Of a stretch of DNA of 64,000 bases, positions 42,868-53,720 are shown piece after piece (position 1 is the first letter of the stretch; each line of letters opens with the position of its first letter). A program made the translations under genes and the position numbers. This DNA is from Ctenosaura bakeri (lineage: Eukaryota; Chordata; Lepidosauria; Squamata; Iguanidae). The stretch is from positions 62,001 through 126,000 of the forward strand of contig CAOLHI010000417.1 in the NCBI GenBank assembly GCA_948474755.1, written 5' to 3'. The notes under the pieces were generated by a model. The model saw only the letters and a list, made by a program, of their open reading frames with translations, was not told the DNA's origin and made no database searches.

Positions 42868-45453
42868 TAAAGCCTTTGATTGTGTGGAATGGCCGGCGTT
42901 AAAAACAATTTTAAATAAAATAGGATTAGGAGAAAGATTTAAAGGGTTAATAAATCAATTATATTCATATAATACATCTGTAGTGATGGTAAATGATGGA
43001 TTTACAGATCAGATTCAAATAACAAGAGGAACGAGACAAGGATGTCCATTATCTCCAGTTTTATTTGCAATAGTTATAGAAATATTAGCGAATGTGATAA
43101 GAAATGATGAGAATTTGGAAGGAATTGGAGCTAAGGAGAAAAATAAAATAAGCTTATTTGCAGATGATACATTGTTGACAATTAAAGATCCGGTTGAAAA
43201 GTTAGATAGAATAGATAAACTTTTAAAAGAGTTTGGGGAGAAGACAGGATTGAAAATAAATTGGGCCAAATCAGAAATAATGTTATTTAATTATACTAAA
43301 AAAGAAGTACAAAAATTTATAAGTAGTAAAAGAGGATTACTTAAAGTAAAAGAATCAATTAAATATTTAGGAATAGATATTACAAAAAATTTACAAGGAC
43401 TACAAGAAAAAAATTTCAAGAAATTAAGATTAGAAATTAAACGGAAATTAGAGGATTATAAAAATATAAAGTTATCGTGGTTTGGTAGAATAGCAGTGGT
43501 AAAAATGAAAATTTTACCTAAAATTAATTTTTTGTTTAGAATGTTACCAATAAAAGTATCAGAGGAAGAGTTAAAGGAGTGCCAAAAGATATTAAATAAT
43601 TTTTGTAATGGAAATAAGAAATCGAGAATTAATAAGAAATATTGGTATAAAAGTCAAAAAGAAGGTGGCCTGGGACTTCCAAATTTAAAATGGTATTATT
43701 ATGCAAATCAATTGAGATATATCATAGATGGAGTTTCAGGAAACGGTGATTTAGATTGGTTAGAGACAGAAGATAAGAATATTGAGATGAAATTAGAAAA
43801 TATATTTTTTAGGAATTTTTCAAAGAAAGAAATGGAAAAAATAGAAAATCCTTTTATAAAAAATATAATACAAATATGGAAGAAAAATAAAAGAAAATTG
43901 ATACCGAATATATCAATATTAACTCCGATAGTAATGATGGAAAAATTTCCAATAAATTTAAGAGAAATAATAGAGAAAGAAATAAAAAAACAAAAAATAT
44001 ATAGATTAAAAGATTGGATGAAAATAATGATAAATAAAGAAAGAATGAAAGAGAGATTGCAGGAAACTAAGATATCTTGGTTAAATTATATACAATTAGA
44101 GCAATGGACAAAGAGTATGAAAAGATATGTTAAGGATTTTAAAGAATATTCTAAATTTGAACAAATTATTATTCAAAGAGAAAATATGCAAGAAAATGAA
44201 ATATTAAAAGGTAGTATAAGTGAAATTTATAAAATATTAGCAAAAGAACAAGAAGAGGATTATCTTAGAAAAATATGGGAGGAAGAGACAGTACAAACTA
44301 TAGATATACAAGAATGGAAAAAAATTTGGGAACAACGCCATTTAAAAAAATTATCAATAAGAATAAAAGAGAATTATTATAAAATAGTTTGGAAATGGTA
44401 CTTGACTCCAGTGAAATTAAATCAAATAGATGAGAAATATTCAAGATTGTGTTGGAGAGGATGTCAAGAAATTGGTACATATATGCATATGTGGTGGAAT
44501 TGCAACAAGATAAAGGAATTTTGGCAAAAGGTTTTTAAAGAGATAAAAGAGATTATAGGATTAGAAATACCAGTATGTCCAAATATAGCGTCATTGTCCA
44601 TATATAATAAGGTAGAGTGTACTCAGGCAAAGAAAGAATTAATAACAAATTTGTTAACTGCAGCGAGATTAATAATAGCAAAAAAATGGAAGACAAATGA
44701 AAAATTTCAAATAGAAGAATGGTATAAAGAAGTGTGGAAAATTGCAATTAATGATAAACTAACATGTAGAATTAGGTTTATGAAAGGTTTGGTAAAAACA
44801 AATGATTTTGAAGAAATTTGGAAAATATTTTTAGAAAAAGTTTTGAAAAGAGATGGTAATGCTACCCTGTTAAAAGAAGAATGGCAATTTTGGAAAGTGG
44901 ATTAAATAAAAAGTTGGCTCTGGGGGGTGGGTTTTTTTTTATTATTACTTTTATCTTTTATTTTGTATTTTTATATTGTTTATTATCTGTGTGTGTTAAA
45001 CTTGTGATTTATAGATGTAATTTGATATGTGATGTTCAATGTGTAAAAGGGGGGAAAAAAGTTAAAAGGTAATTGGTTTTAGAGAGAGGTTATTATTAGA
45101 GATATTAAGTAATAAGTTTATAATTAATAATAGTAAGAGATTAAATGGGAGTGAAAAATATTGAATTAAGAGTGAAAGTATAATAATAAAAATGAATATA
45201 ATGAAAATAAGAATTGAAGATACGTAACAAAAATGTATAAGTTGTATGAACGGAACAAGCTGAACAAGTTTATGATTTTAGGGGAAGGGAAAAACAATAA
45301 TATAAGTTTGCATTGTTTAAAAGAAGGAAAAAATTTTTTGTTTTGTTTTGTTTGTTTTTTAATTCACTATTATGTATAACACATGGTGTTTTATTTTTCG
45401 TTTGTTTTTGTGTTATAGTTTAATAAAATTTAAAAAAAAAAGAAGAAAAAAAA
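42868..45453 (+). mobile_element. L1-clade LINE, 5'-truncated recent insertion
   Basis: The insertion starts abruptly inside RT motif A (KAFD) and runs through the rest of ORF2, a 3'UTR of about 525 bases (44906-45430), an AATAAA at 45422-45427 and an A-rich tail to 45453. Matching 15-base flanks (14 of 15 identical) define it as a target-primed reverse transcription event. ORF1, the endonuclease and the start of the RT are absent. The plus strand is strongly A-rich, as is typical of L1 and unlike the flanks. Confidence 0.93.
42869..44905 (+). CDS. L1 ORF2 protein, C-terminal two thirds (partial)
   Basis: The frame is open from the truncation point to a TAA at 44903-44905. There is no genuine start codon; the first family residues are KAFDCVEW at 42869. 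Counting from the codon at 42884, RT motifs are TRQGCPLSPVLF (50-61), the catalytic FADD box (92-95) and ESIKYLGIDI further on. Next come the thumb region and a long charged segment, and then the C-terminal cysteine motif CWRGC...GTYMHMWWNC starting at residue 523. The full-length L1 ORF2 protein is usually about 1,200-1,300 residues. ORF2p nicks DNA and reverse-transcribes L1 RNA. This copy lacks the endonuclease and the first motif-A context, so it cannot mobilise itself. The absence of stops or frameshifts over 2 kb indicates a young copy. Confidence 0.92.
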   Translation, partial: KAFDCVEWPALKTILNKIGLGERFKGLINQLYSYNTSVVMVNDGFTDQIQITRGTRQGCPLSPVLFAIVIEILANVIRNDENLEGIGAKEKNKISLFADDTLLTIKDPVEKLDRIDKLLKEFGEKTGLKINWAKSEIMLFNYTKKEVQKFISSKRGLLKVKESIKYLGIDITKNLQGLQEKNFKKLRLEIKRKLEDYKNIKLSWFGRIAVVKMKILPKINFLFRMLPIKVSEEELKECQKILNNFCNGNKKSRINKKYWYKSQKEGGLGLPNLKWYYYANQLRYIIDGVSGNGDLDWLETEDKNIEMKLENIFFRNFSKKEMEKIENPFIKNIIQIWKKNKRKLIPNISILTPIVMMEKFPINLREIIEKEIKKQKIYRLKDWMKIMINKERMKERLQETKISWLNYIQLEQWTKSMKRYVKDFKEYSKFEQIIIQRENMQENEILKGSISEIYKILAKEQEEDYLRKIWEEETVQTIDIQEWKKIWEQRHLKKLSIRIKENYYKIVWKWYLTPVKLNQIDEKYSRLCWRGCQEIGTYMHMWWNCNKIKEFWQKVFKEIKEIIGLEIPVCPNIASLSIYNKVECTQAKKELITNLLTAARLIIAKKWKTNEKFQIEEWYKEVWKIAINDKLTCRIRFMKGLVKTNDFEEIWKIFLEKVLKRDGNATLLKEEWQFWKVD

Positions 45454-45468
45454 AAGAAAATTCAAACA
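45454..45468. repeat. L1 target-site duplication, right copy
   Basis: AGAAAATTCAAACAC follows the A-rich tail. It has one mismatch with the left copy at the sixth base; the A here could derive from tail slippage or mutation. Confidence 0.85.
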
Positions 45469-46060
45469 CAGAGGAATCAGATTTACAGGAATTTATGGCT
45501 CTTGATGAAAGTGACCTCTCCAAGTCTGAAGAGCTGGGGGCTGAGATAGTGTGTGTGTGTGTGTGTGTGTGTGTTCCCTAGTAGGAAGTGGCAGGCACTG
45601 AGGATGGATTGCCTTTGTTAGAAGATTGTCAAAGAGATAAGGAGAGACTATACCAATTCCAATGGCTGTTATATAGGAAATACTGACCCATTAAGCATCT
45701 GGTGTCTGGAGACAGCTGCCTATAAATTTCCTAGCAGCTCCCTGGCATCTTTGTTGTTTTCAACAATTTTGTCTTGGTAAATGGTAGTAGCCTTTGTCAT
45801 AAGTGTTTTCGTGACCTTGGACTGGGTATGATTGACAACTCTGTTTTACATCTTGCTAGATTCATTTATCTGGACTACTGCATTGCTCTAATGAGTTGGA
45901 CTGACTGATGATCATCCTCTAGTTTCTCTCTTTAACTTGCTAGATAAACTGTGACTGACCTGGACTAACTATCCAAAAGCTTTTGCTCTTCAGCCACTAG
46001 ACTCCTGGGTCACTTGCTGACTGGAGCACAGGACACCTTCCTTGATACAAAGAGATGGAA
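45469..46060. other. Possible decayed retroelement flanking the L1
   Basis: Just right of the L1, an acidic open segment (EESDLQEFMALDESDLSKSEE, about 45466-45530) runs into a (GT)n repeat. Further on (45720-45780) there is CCTATAAATTTCCTAGCAGC followed by GACCTTGGACTGGG and GACTGACCTGGACTAAC segments. The TATA-like box and GACTGG-rich pyrimidine-poor stretch recall a retroelement promoter region. I cannot name it. Confidence 0.3.
45549..45574. repeat. (GT)n microsatellite
   Basis: Thirteen uninterrupted GT units. Confidence 0.95.
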
Positions 46061-49000
46061 GTAGAGTGAAAATCCAATCTCTTTTCATTTTAAAATGAAC
46101 TAATAATAGTTACGAGTGCTTTCATTCTTATTATCACTCTATTCTTTTTACACCATAATAAATGAAACAAAATGATGCTTTAAAATTTTTTAAATAAATT
46201 GTTCCTATTGAAGTTTAATCAACTAACTACAGTTATATTCATTAACATATACTGCTATGAGAAAAGAAGGCAAAAATAATTACAAAACAAAACTTTCCCA
46301 AGTAACCAAATATATCCTTTAAAAAAGAATAAATTCCCCTACTGAATGTAATTCTTGTTTCTAATGCTACTATATTACACTGCCAGTTTTATATATTAGG
46401 AAGGGTCTTAGACTTCCAGTACCTTAAAACCAATCTTTTTTAAATTACAGAACCATTACATAACCATAATTGCACATCATTTTTTTTTAAAAAAAATCCA
46501 AACCATGGGGATCTATCAACAATAGTCTGCAGGCATGAGAAAGAACAGATGTTCATTTATTCCCTCTTCTTCTCCTCTCTCTTTGTTAATTGCAGAAACA
46601 ATACTTATATGCATGTGTGTGTATATGTGCTAAAATGACTGGGAAACAAGTAAAGACTAGAAGGTCTTTCCCTAATATTCACAGAAGGCATTTTTGTCCC
46701 ATATTTGACCCATTTCCCTCTTCTGTAAACCTCTGGATGTTGCCACAGAAACTAAGGTGGCCAGTTTCTTTCACCCTAGTATAAGGTTAACATATATTAC
46801 TCTTGTTTAAGTGCAACCCCATTCCGCTGAAAGTAACAGGGATTGATTAAATGTCTATTATGGTCATCAAAAATAGTGCCCAAAAGCTCCCTGAGATTTT
46901 GTAGGAACAAAAAATGACCCACCAGATCCCAGAGTGTGACCATTCTTGAACTAATGGATAATATTCCAAACAATGTAAGTCATACCATAGCACTTATACA
47001 AAAAAATAGTTAAAACTGTGTGTGTCCCACCCAAGACTCTATGGGGGTTGCAACAGACTACAACATGGTGGTGCTGGGAAGAGGATACTTCCTATTTTTT
47101 ATAAAATGAAATTTCTACTAAAAACAAACTATAAAGGAGACCCACCTGGACCTGCAGAATTGTGCTGTCTGGAAATGTGATCCTTCCCCCCTTTTTTTTT
47201 CCTTTTTTTGAGAGGGGTAGGTGAGATTTGGGCAGGAAATAAATAGTTTTGCAGCGCAACTGCAAAAATTGCCCTCTGGGGTTCCCCCCAGTGATTTACA
47301 CTATTTTCATTTGGTCATTTTTAAAAAGAAGAAAGAACAGAGGCTTAAGTATTATTTCTGGGAGAAGACTAGAAGGAGGATGAAAGTATTACAAAGCTAA
47401 TTAGTAGCAGCTTTTGGCTGTTTTTCCTGTCAACATCAATAGGTAACAGAAGGTCATTGAAAGGTAAAAGAACAAATGAAAATGGGGAATATTTAAAAGT
47501 ACCTGCTGCACCTTCCTTCCTCTTGGTATAGCAAAGTGAGAGAGATTGTAGAAGAAAGTGATCTAACAGTGAACGCAGACAGAGAAAGACAATGAAAACA
47601 TGACCAAAAATGTAGCAGCTAAAGCAAGGGTAGAGGAAAAAAAAAAAAAAATTAACATCAGTTTCCAGAATTGCCTCCTGGCATGATTTATGTCAACAAG
47701 GTATAGGAACTGTATATAAAATATCTGGAGGACCAAATTCCTTCCCTAGTTTTGTACATGGTATAATAGGATACTGTCCTCAAATACTGTTCTAGATAAT
47801 GCCACACCAGATAATGAGTTGATGTAATCTGATACAAAGGTGGAGAGACGTTATAACCTGACTTCAAGACCAAACTTCCCATGCTGTCCTACAAGAGACT
47901 GTGATTGCCCAGAACTCACAAACCAATAAAATGAAGAATTTTAGTATTATGGGATTTTCTGACAGGACTTTACCGCCAATCTTGCCATCTCAGAGTAAAT
48001 AAGATTAAGGTCTCATGTAGAAGCTGGATAGCAGAGCTACCCTTCTGAATGCTGCACATGCACATTACAGCTGTGATCATTACCTTAAAGTAGGTTAACT
48101 TAAAGAAGTTCCAAAGGAGATCGGGTGGGGGGACTGTTGGTATCTTCCTATTTACAGCCCATGAATCTCAGGAAGCCTCTCCAGACAGTAATGAATTAGT
48201 GAGTGGATGGTCTATTTTGGAGGAAGCACTGGGCATTTTCCCCCCGTTTGTTTTTCTCATTAGGATTCTTAAGGTCATTGTCTCACTAAATATTCTTTAA
48301 TGATCTTAATGTCATAACCATGCCTACTGAAGGTTGTTGACATAAAAAATGAAAGAAAATATATTGCTTATTCATAAAGTCACACAGAAAATGGCCAATA
48401 GCCCTCTGGTTCTTCCTACCACCACCATCACTTTCTAGCACTCAGTATTATCTTAGTGCCCAAAATGTTAAGTGCCATCTTAGGGCTGAGTGAGAAATTC
48501 CTCAGAGAGCTGTGATAAAGCAATGATGGATTCCTTGAAAGCCTAGGGATGAGGTGTCTGCCATTTATTTACATCACTTCTTTCTTGTGAAAGGAAACTG
48601 CACTTACCACTGCTTTCACCATTACAGATGGTGACAGTCAAAAGACCAACAGAGCAGAAAGCAATCCAAATGAGTGCAGTGTTCTTTAATGCAACACTGC
48701 TCAATGACTCCCAGGCTATGTTGAGATGAAATAATGCTTCTCTCAGGTATTATTATTGTAAATGCACTACATGTATCTCCCAAAGAGCCATATTTCAGTA
48801 TATAAGCTGAAAGTAAAGGTAAACAGAGCTTCTAATTCATTCAAACCACCATTTCACCAATGAAATGGTATGCTAACTCAAAACACATTGGAATATGGTG
48901 AATGCTACTTTTTTTTTGTAAGAAAACTTATTTACATTCATTTGGGCCATTTTCTACTGTGTGATCTTCTTTGTAGAATTTCTAAGAGTCTAACACTATG

Positions 49001-49103
49001 TTATACGTGTATCTCACCCTGAATTAATAAAGTTAACAGTTTTCACACTGATGCATTGTTTATCTATTCTTTACTTTAGACTATGTAGATTCACCGGGGG
49101 GGG
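46061..49103. other. Unannotated stretch
   Basis: AT-rich, with a run of fourteen or so A residues at about 47638-47651. No gene recognised. Confidence 0.4.
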
Positions 49104-49220
49104 TGGCCTTCCCCCATTTTTTAGACTATGACTCCCATCATTCTTCTCTATTGGCTATATTGCTTATGATTGATGGAAGTTATAGCCCAAGAACATGGGG
49201 AGATCCTCATGTTCCCCAAG
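49104..49220. mobile_element. Palindromic MITE, family B copy 2
   Basis: The left arm is TTAGACTATGACTCCCATCA; the right arm is TGATTGATGGAAGTTATAGC. They flank TTGGCTATATTGCTTATGAT. The outer parts are GGTGGCCTTCCCCC and GGGGAGATCCTCATGTTCCCC. The layout equals that at 10250-10375. Confidence 0.65.
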
Positions 49221-49950
49221 CCTCATATAGACCAAAATATTGTGAAGTGAGTCACAATTAACTTGAATCAATTTGATATTTCTTTCAACAGACATAGTCA
49301 CAGCAATTCCTTACTCTCTATCTCCCTGTTTTTATTCATAAATGTAATTCACTAGAAAATGGAGGAGGAGTTACAGTTGTCACTGCTTATGAGGCTTTTG
49401 TCAGTCTTATCTTTGATAAATTCTAAATAATTCTATATTCTGGTATGCAATATAGTTCCATTTTGTATGTGTCCCCATATCACTGTGGCATGGACAAGTT
49501 GTTCAGCTTTGACCAAAGTTATCATATTTATTGCTAGGATAAATTTTAATCAGAAGAAAGAGAAGAAAAGCACAACCCTCAGCAATAATTCTGCTCAAAT
49601 AATAAAGTATTTTCTGCATATGAGATGGAAGCATCATATCTAAAACCCACAAAATCAAATTGAATGTTTCTTTATAGTAATATATTTAGTCGTGAATTAT
49701 TCAGATGATAGTGGTAGCAGGCATGATTTAACCATTGCTAGTAACCAAAGAAGCAGGAGAGGATTAATCTGCCACAATACAGGGCTGTGCATACTTATAG
49801 GCTTCTGTAGAACTCTCAATCTGTGTACAGTCGGAAATAAATATAGGTAGCTTACTGAAATCTGTCTTTTACCCCTGTTACTGTGGCTTATAATCTGGGC
49901 CCAAGGTCTACTAAATATAATTTGATATCTAAAGACTGGCCATTTCAAAC
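49221..49950. other. Unannotated stretch
   Basis: Nothing recognised. Confidence 0.45.
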
Positions 49951-50808
49951 TGTCCCTCTCCACGTGCTTGCAAGGGCCCCGGACAAGCACGCACATGGAC
50001 ACGGACGAACCAGCTGAAAAATACAAGAGAAATCCAGGCAGGCCAGGAATTTTCCGGCATGCAGCTTCAGAAAACCTCCAGGAAAGTTTACTTTGAAACT
50101 ACATTAGGTATGCATCAAGCATACAAAAGATTCTCTGCCCCGAACCGCTAGCTTGACGTGATTAGCACTTCCGAATAGCCAACTGTCAAGCGTTTCCATT
50201 TGCATACTGTCTGCGCTATTGACAAACTCCATCAAAATCCAATCATTCTAAGTACTGACCTTTTGGAGGCTTTGTCTCCAACCTGAAACCTATTGTTTTC
50301 CCCATGAATGGACTATCCTACAGGCACACTTTCCCCTATAAGAACCCCTGATTTTGAGCGCTTCCTCGGATCGCTTGGATCGCTCCTGGCTTCTATCCTG
50401 ACTTGCTGTCGCTCTGTTTGCCGAGCCTTCTCCCCAGCTTCCACATGCTGAGAATCTCTGCTCCAACTGACTTTCTTCTGACTACCTGGGCTACAGGATC
50501 AGGTGTAGTATTTCCCCTGAAAAATCCCTCTCAAAATCCTCTATCAAATCTCCTACCTTTATCTTCTTAGGTCTGTGTGAGTGAGTGCATACATGTGCAT
50601 TGACTGTCTTTTTAAATAAAGCAAACAATTATAATTTACTTTTGCTTGGTTTTTGACTCGGCCTGACCCCGTAAACATTGGATCCAAGATCTCGCTAAGT
50701 TGCCCTGCCTCTTGCATTGATATAGCTTGTGCTCTGGCTAATTCCCATTCCCCAGTATTTGGAGCACATTGAGGTATCCCCCACGAGACTCCAGAAATCA
50801 GGGTAACA
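49951..50808 (+). mobile_element. Solo LTR, copy 3 (best preserved)
   Basis: The LTR starts TGTCCCTCTCCACGTGCTTG, has the hairpin pair GTGCTTG and CAAGCAC at its 5' end, TATAAG at 50337-50342 (CACACTTTCCCCTATAAGAA), an AATAAA at 50613-50618, TTGACTCGGCCTGACCCCGT, TTGCCCTGCCTCTTGCATTG, GTGCTCTGGCTAATTCCCAT, GGAGCACATTGAGGTATCCC and ends AATCAGGGTAACA. The TGT...ACA termini fit a retroviral or gypsy-type LTR. No internal region lies beside it. The 50559-50906 minus-strand frame is antisense to the LTR 3' end and is not a gene. Confidence 0.8.
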
Positions 50809-52269
50809 CCCCCATGCACAACAGCTGTTTCTGCTATTGTTTCATACACTGTTTTGTACTCTCTTGTTTCTCTCCCACATTTTGAGGGTACTCTAGAACC
50901 CCTCAAATAATATGCACATGTGTGGGTGACTTTGAGCTTATCTTATCATTCTCAAGAGGACAAGAACTCTGGACACCCCCTCCATTGGATTACACATTTC
51001 TGGTCTTTCTGCAGCCTTGCTTAGTATCCATGCTTCCTGATCTGAAGATGAAAACACACACACATATAAAAACTTCATGGGCTTTAATGGACATTTGGAA
51101 AGTTGGAAAGGCTGCAGAGCTCTGAAGGAATGATTTATGACACTCATGAATACACCTCAACCACCTTGCAGTGCAGTACAAGAAGTCAATCCCCTGGCCC
51201 TAAGAAATTAACTGAACTGTTTTTTTCTCCTTTAAAAAAGCAAACAATTTCTTTACTATGTATTTAATGAAAGTGATTTAAAAATGTGAAATATTTTTTT
51301 TCTTTACAGTGTCTTCATCCATGCATATTACACTGCTATGAGATCACCACATTAATAGCAATGCAATTAAAGGGGGGAATGTGGGGGGGGGTAACACAGA
51401 AGTCCCAAATTTTGGCTAGATGTGTTAGTCATGAAATATCCAGTTAAAGCCAGTCTCAAAGTGGCATGCAATCTTTATCTTGAAACTGACTTTAACTACA
51501 GATCTCATAGCTAAAATACCTATCCATAAGATCTGCAGTTAAAGTCAGTCCAAAATTCAATACATCATTTCATCTTGGGACTAAATTTAATAAGTCAGAA
51601 AACACCTAGCCATATTTTGAAGCTTTCTCAGTCTCTTTCTTCTCTCTACAAACCTCCTATCCTCATGAACCTAAAATTTTAGTTAATTCTAAAATTATTA
51701 ACCTCCTGTGGATTATCATTGTTGGTACTGTTTTCCTAGAACCACATGACTACTTTTGTTATTACTTTTACTGAGTGAGAAATATATGCGATATATGGTG
51801 GTAGTATATACTAAGACTAAGAGGTTGATGTAAAAGTCGTAAAGCCCCTGGTTCAAATGTGAGTTCTCTAGCTTGTCCAGGAAAGCATTTTCAATATACC
51901 TTTCAGGTTGCAGCCCTCTATCTTTGCTGCAGTTAGCTGTAAATGAATTTAAAATGGAGGCACCAGAAAGCAAATTTAAATAGTGCAATATTATCGATCC
52001 ATTCTGTTCCCTAAGGACAAATTCTTTCCAGAACATCTTTTCAGAGGGAAACATCTCCAGTTTCCAGTTTTGGTTTCCTTTATTTCTTTTTGTTGGTCAT
52101 AATGAATTGGGTTTTTGACAGCTTTTCTAAACTTTTTCAGTTCCAGGTCTTCAGATATATGCATCCTCTTCCATGGGAATTAAATGGGGAAAAAAAAACC
52201 CTACTAATTTAAAAAAGTTATTCAAGAGGCAAAGCATTAAGCTACTCCTCAAAGAGCCCTAGTGCAATA
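50809..52269. other. Unannotated stretch
   Basis: Nothing recognised. The 51716-52054 minus-strand frame (112 codons) has no known domain. Confidence 0.4.
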
Positions 52270-52482
52270 GGAATAGCATGTGTATTTCTATACCACTTAT
52301 CAGCTAAGTGCTCTCTAAGCGGTTTACAATGTGTGTTAGCTAATTGCCCCTAATAAGCTAGTACTCATTTTACTCACCTGTGGAAGGATGGAAGGCTGAG
52401 CCAACCTGGAGCCTGGCAGGATCAAACCCACAACCTTATGGCTGCAGAACTGGCATTTAACCACTGTGCCACCAGGGCTCCC
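52270..52482 (-). mobile_element. tRNA-derived SINE of a second squamate type
   Basis: The reverse complement starts GGGAGCCCTGGTGGCACAGT. TGGCACAGTGG matches the tRNA box A consensus exactly. Box B-like GGGTTTGATCC follows, then GGCTCAGCCTTCCATCCTTC and the 3' end GTAAACCGCTTAGAGAGCAC with GATAAGTGGTATAGAAATAC. AGTGCA directly flanks it on both sides (52261-52266; 52483-52488), a possible target duplication. The tail differs from the Sauria type. Confidence 0.8.
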
Positions 52483-53126
52483 AGTGCAGATCAGCAGGAA
52501 GCAGTAAAAGGTGTATGGACTTATTAAAAAGAAGCATGTAATGGCAAGGGGGTCTTGAAAAAGAAATAATGTTTTATTTGTCCACCTTGAGCAGGTGTTA
52601 CTGCATTTGCACTTGATTAGCAAAATCAGTCATAACAGATTAACTGAAAAACATGGTGGAATTACTTAGAAGATAATGCAATGGAAGAGACAACTAACAA
52701 TTAAATGACAGCATCATTCACCTCCATCTTCTATCTGCAATATTGCAATATTGGTGCTAACATATTATGTTTTATGAGAATTACAAGAAAAAGAGTTTAA
52801 GCATGCATGTAAAACAGTATGAATTGTGATGTGCGTATACATGTATGACCACATCTCCACTGTGAGCCCTACTGAACTGCCATGGAGTACATATTCATAT
52901 CAGAGATCACCATTTCTTATAAGAACTAACTAGTCTGTAATTAAAGCTTGCAGGTGCGCAAACATCATATTTTGGGTGTTTGATGTAATAGCAAATGGAA
53001 AAAATATAAGTTTCTTTTTCTTCCTAAAAGTTAGTTCTATATTTGTTTATGCACTTACTGTAAAAATTGATTACTCCAGTATTAGGAAAGAATATCTATG
53101 TTGTAAGTCTTTGTGAAATGTATAAT

Positions 53127-53215
53127 ATTTAATTAATTATTTAATTAGCTTATTAAAATTAGTTAATTAATTTAAAATAACTGATTAATTAATCAGTGAA
53201 TTTAAAACCGACTGG
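53127..53215. repeat. AT-rich low-complexity tract
   Basis: Dense TTAATTAAT/TAATTAGC steps with several short palindromes. Confidence 0.85.
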
Positions 53216-53329
53216 TTAGTCAAATAAAAATATTTAACAAGTTTGGATCATCACAGTCATACTTCCACATTTATGGGTTTCACTTTCATGAATTTGATTA
53301 TTTGTCATGTGTGCGTGTGTCTTTCCTCC

Positions 53330-53720
53330 TCATTCTGCTCCTCCCATTCCCTTCCCTTTTGCCAGGTGTGGAAAAAGAAGGGCAAGGCCTGGACAAAAGG
53401 CAAGGGAATGGGAGGGAGGTACATACATGCCTTCTCACCTCCAGGGTTCCCCCTCTCATTCCCTTGCCTTTGGCCCCAGCACTGAGAATTCTCACCAAGG
53501 CAAAAGGGAAGGGAATGGGGGAAAGGCTTGCACGTGCCTTCATTCTCCCCTCCAGAGCTCTCCCATCCCATTCCCTTTCCCTTGTCTCTGGCTCTAAGAA
53601 CTCATGCTAAGGCAAAAGACAAAGAAGTGGAGGCAGGAAGGCTTCTCTCCTCTAGTGTTCCCTCCTCACATGCCCTTGCCCCTCGCCCTAGTGCATAAAA
53701 GACAAGGGATAGGGAATGGG
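53330..53720. repeat. Minisatellite, unit about 110 bp, 3-4 copies
   Basis: Three clear units start near 53392, 53501 and 53611 with a partial unit before and after. Each has a left arm of the type AAGGCAAAAGGGAAGGGAATG and a right arm of the type CATTCCCTTGCCTTTGGCCC. The unit is therefore internally inverted. Between the arms is CCTCCAGGGTTCCCCCTCTC or a variant. The overlapping frames seen on both strands here are by-products of this periodicity. The flanks (ATTTATGGGTTTCACTTTCA on the left, AATCACAGTTTTTCTTGTGA on the right) suggest it may lie inside a DNA transposon. Confidence 0.75.

Noticed and set aside
42884..42886. GTG as the start codon of the L1 reading frame
   Set aside because: The frame is homologous to L1 ORF2 upstream of this codon to the truncation point at about 42869, so it is an internal position.
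53298..53610. Cluster of overlapping 80-100 codon frames on both strands
   Set aside because: They are produced by the tandem repeat with a unit length of about 110 bases and do not share codon bias with each other.
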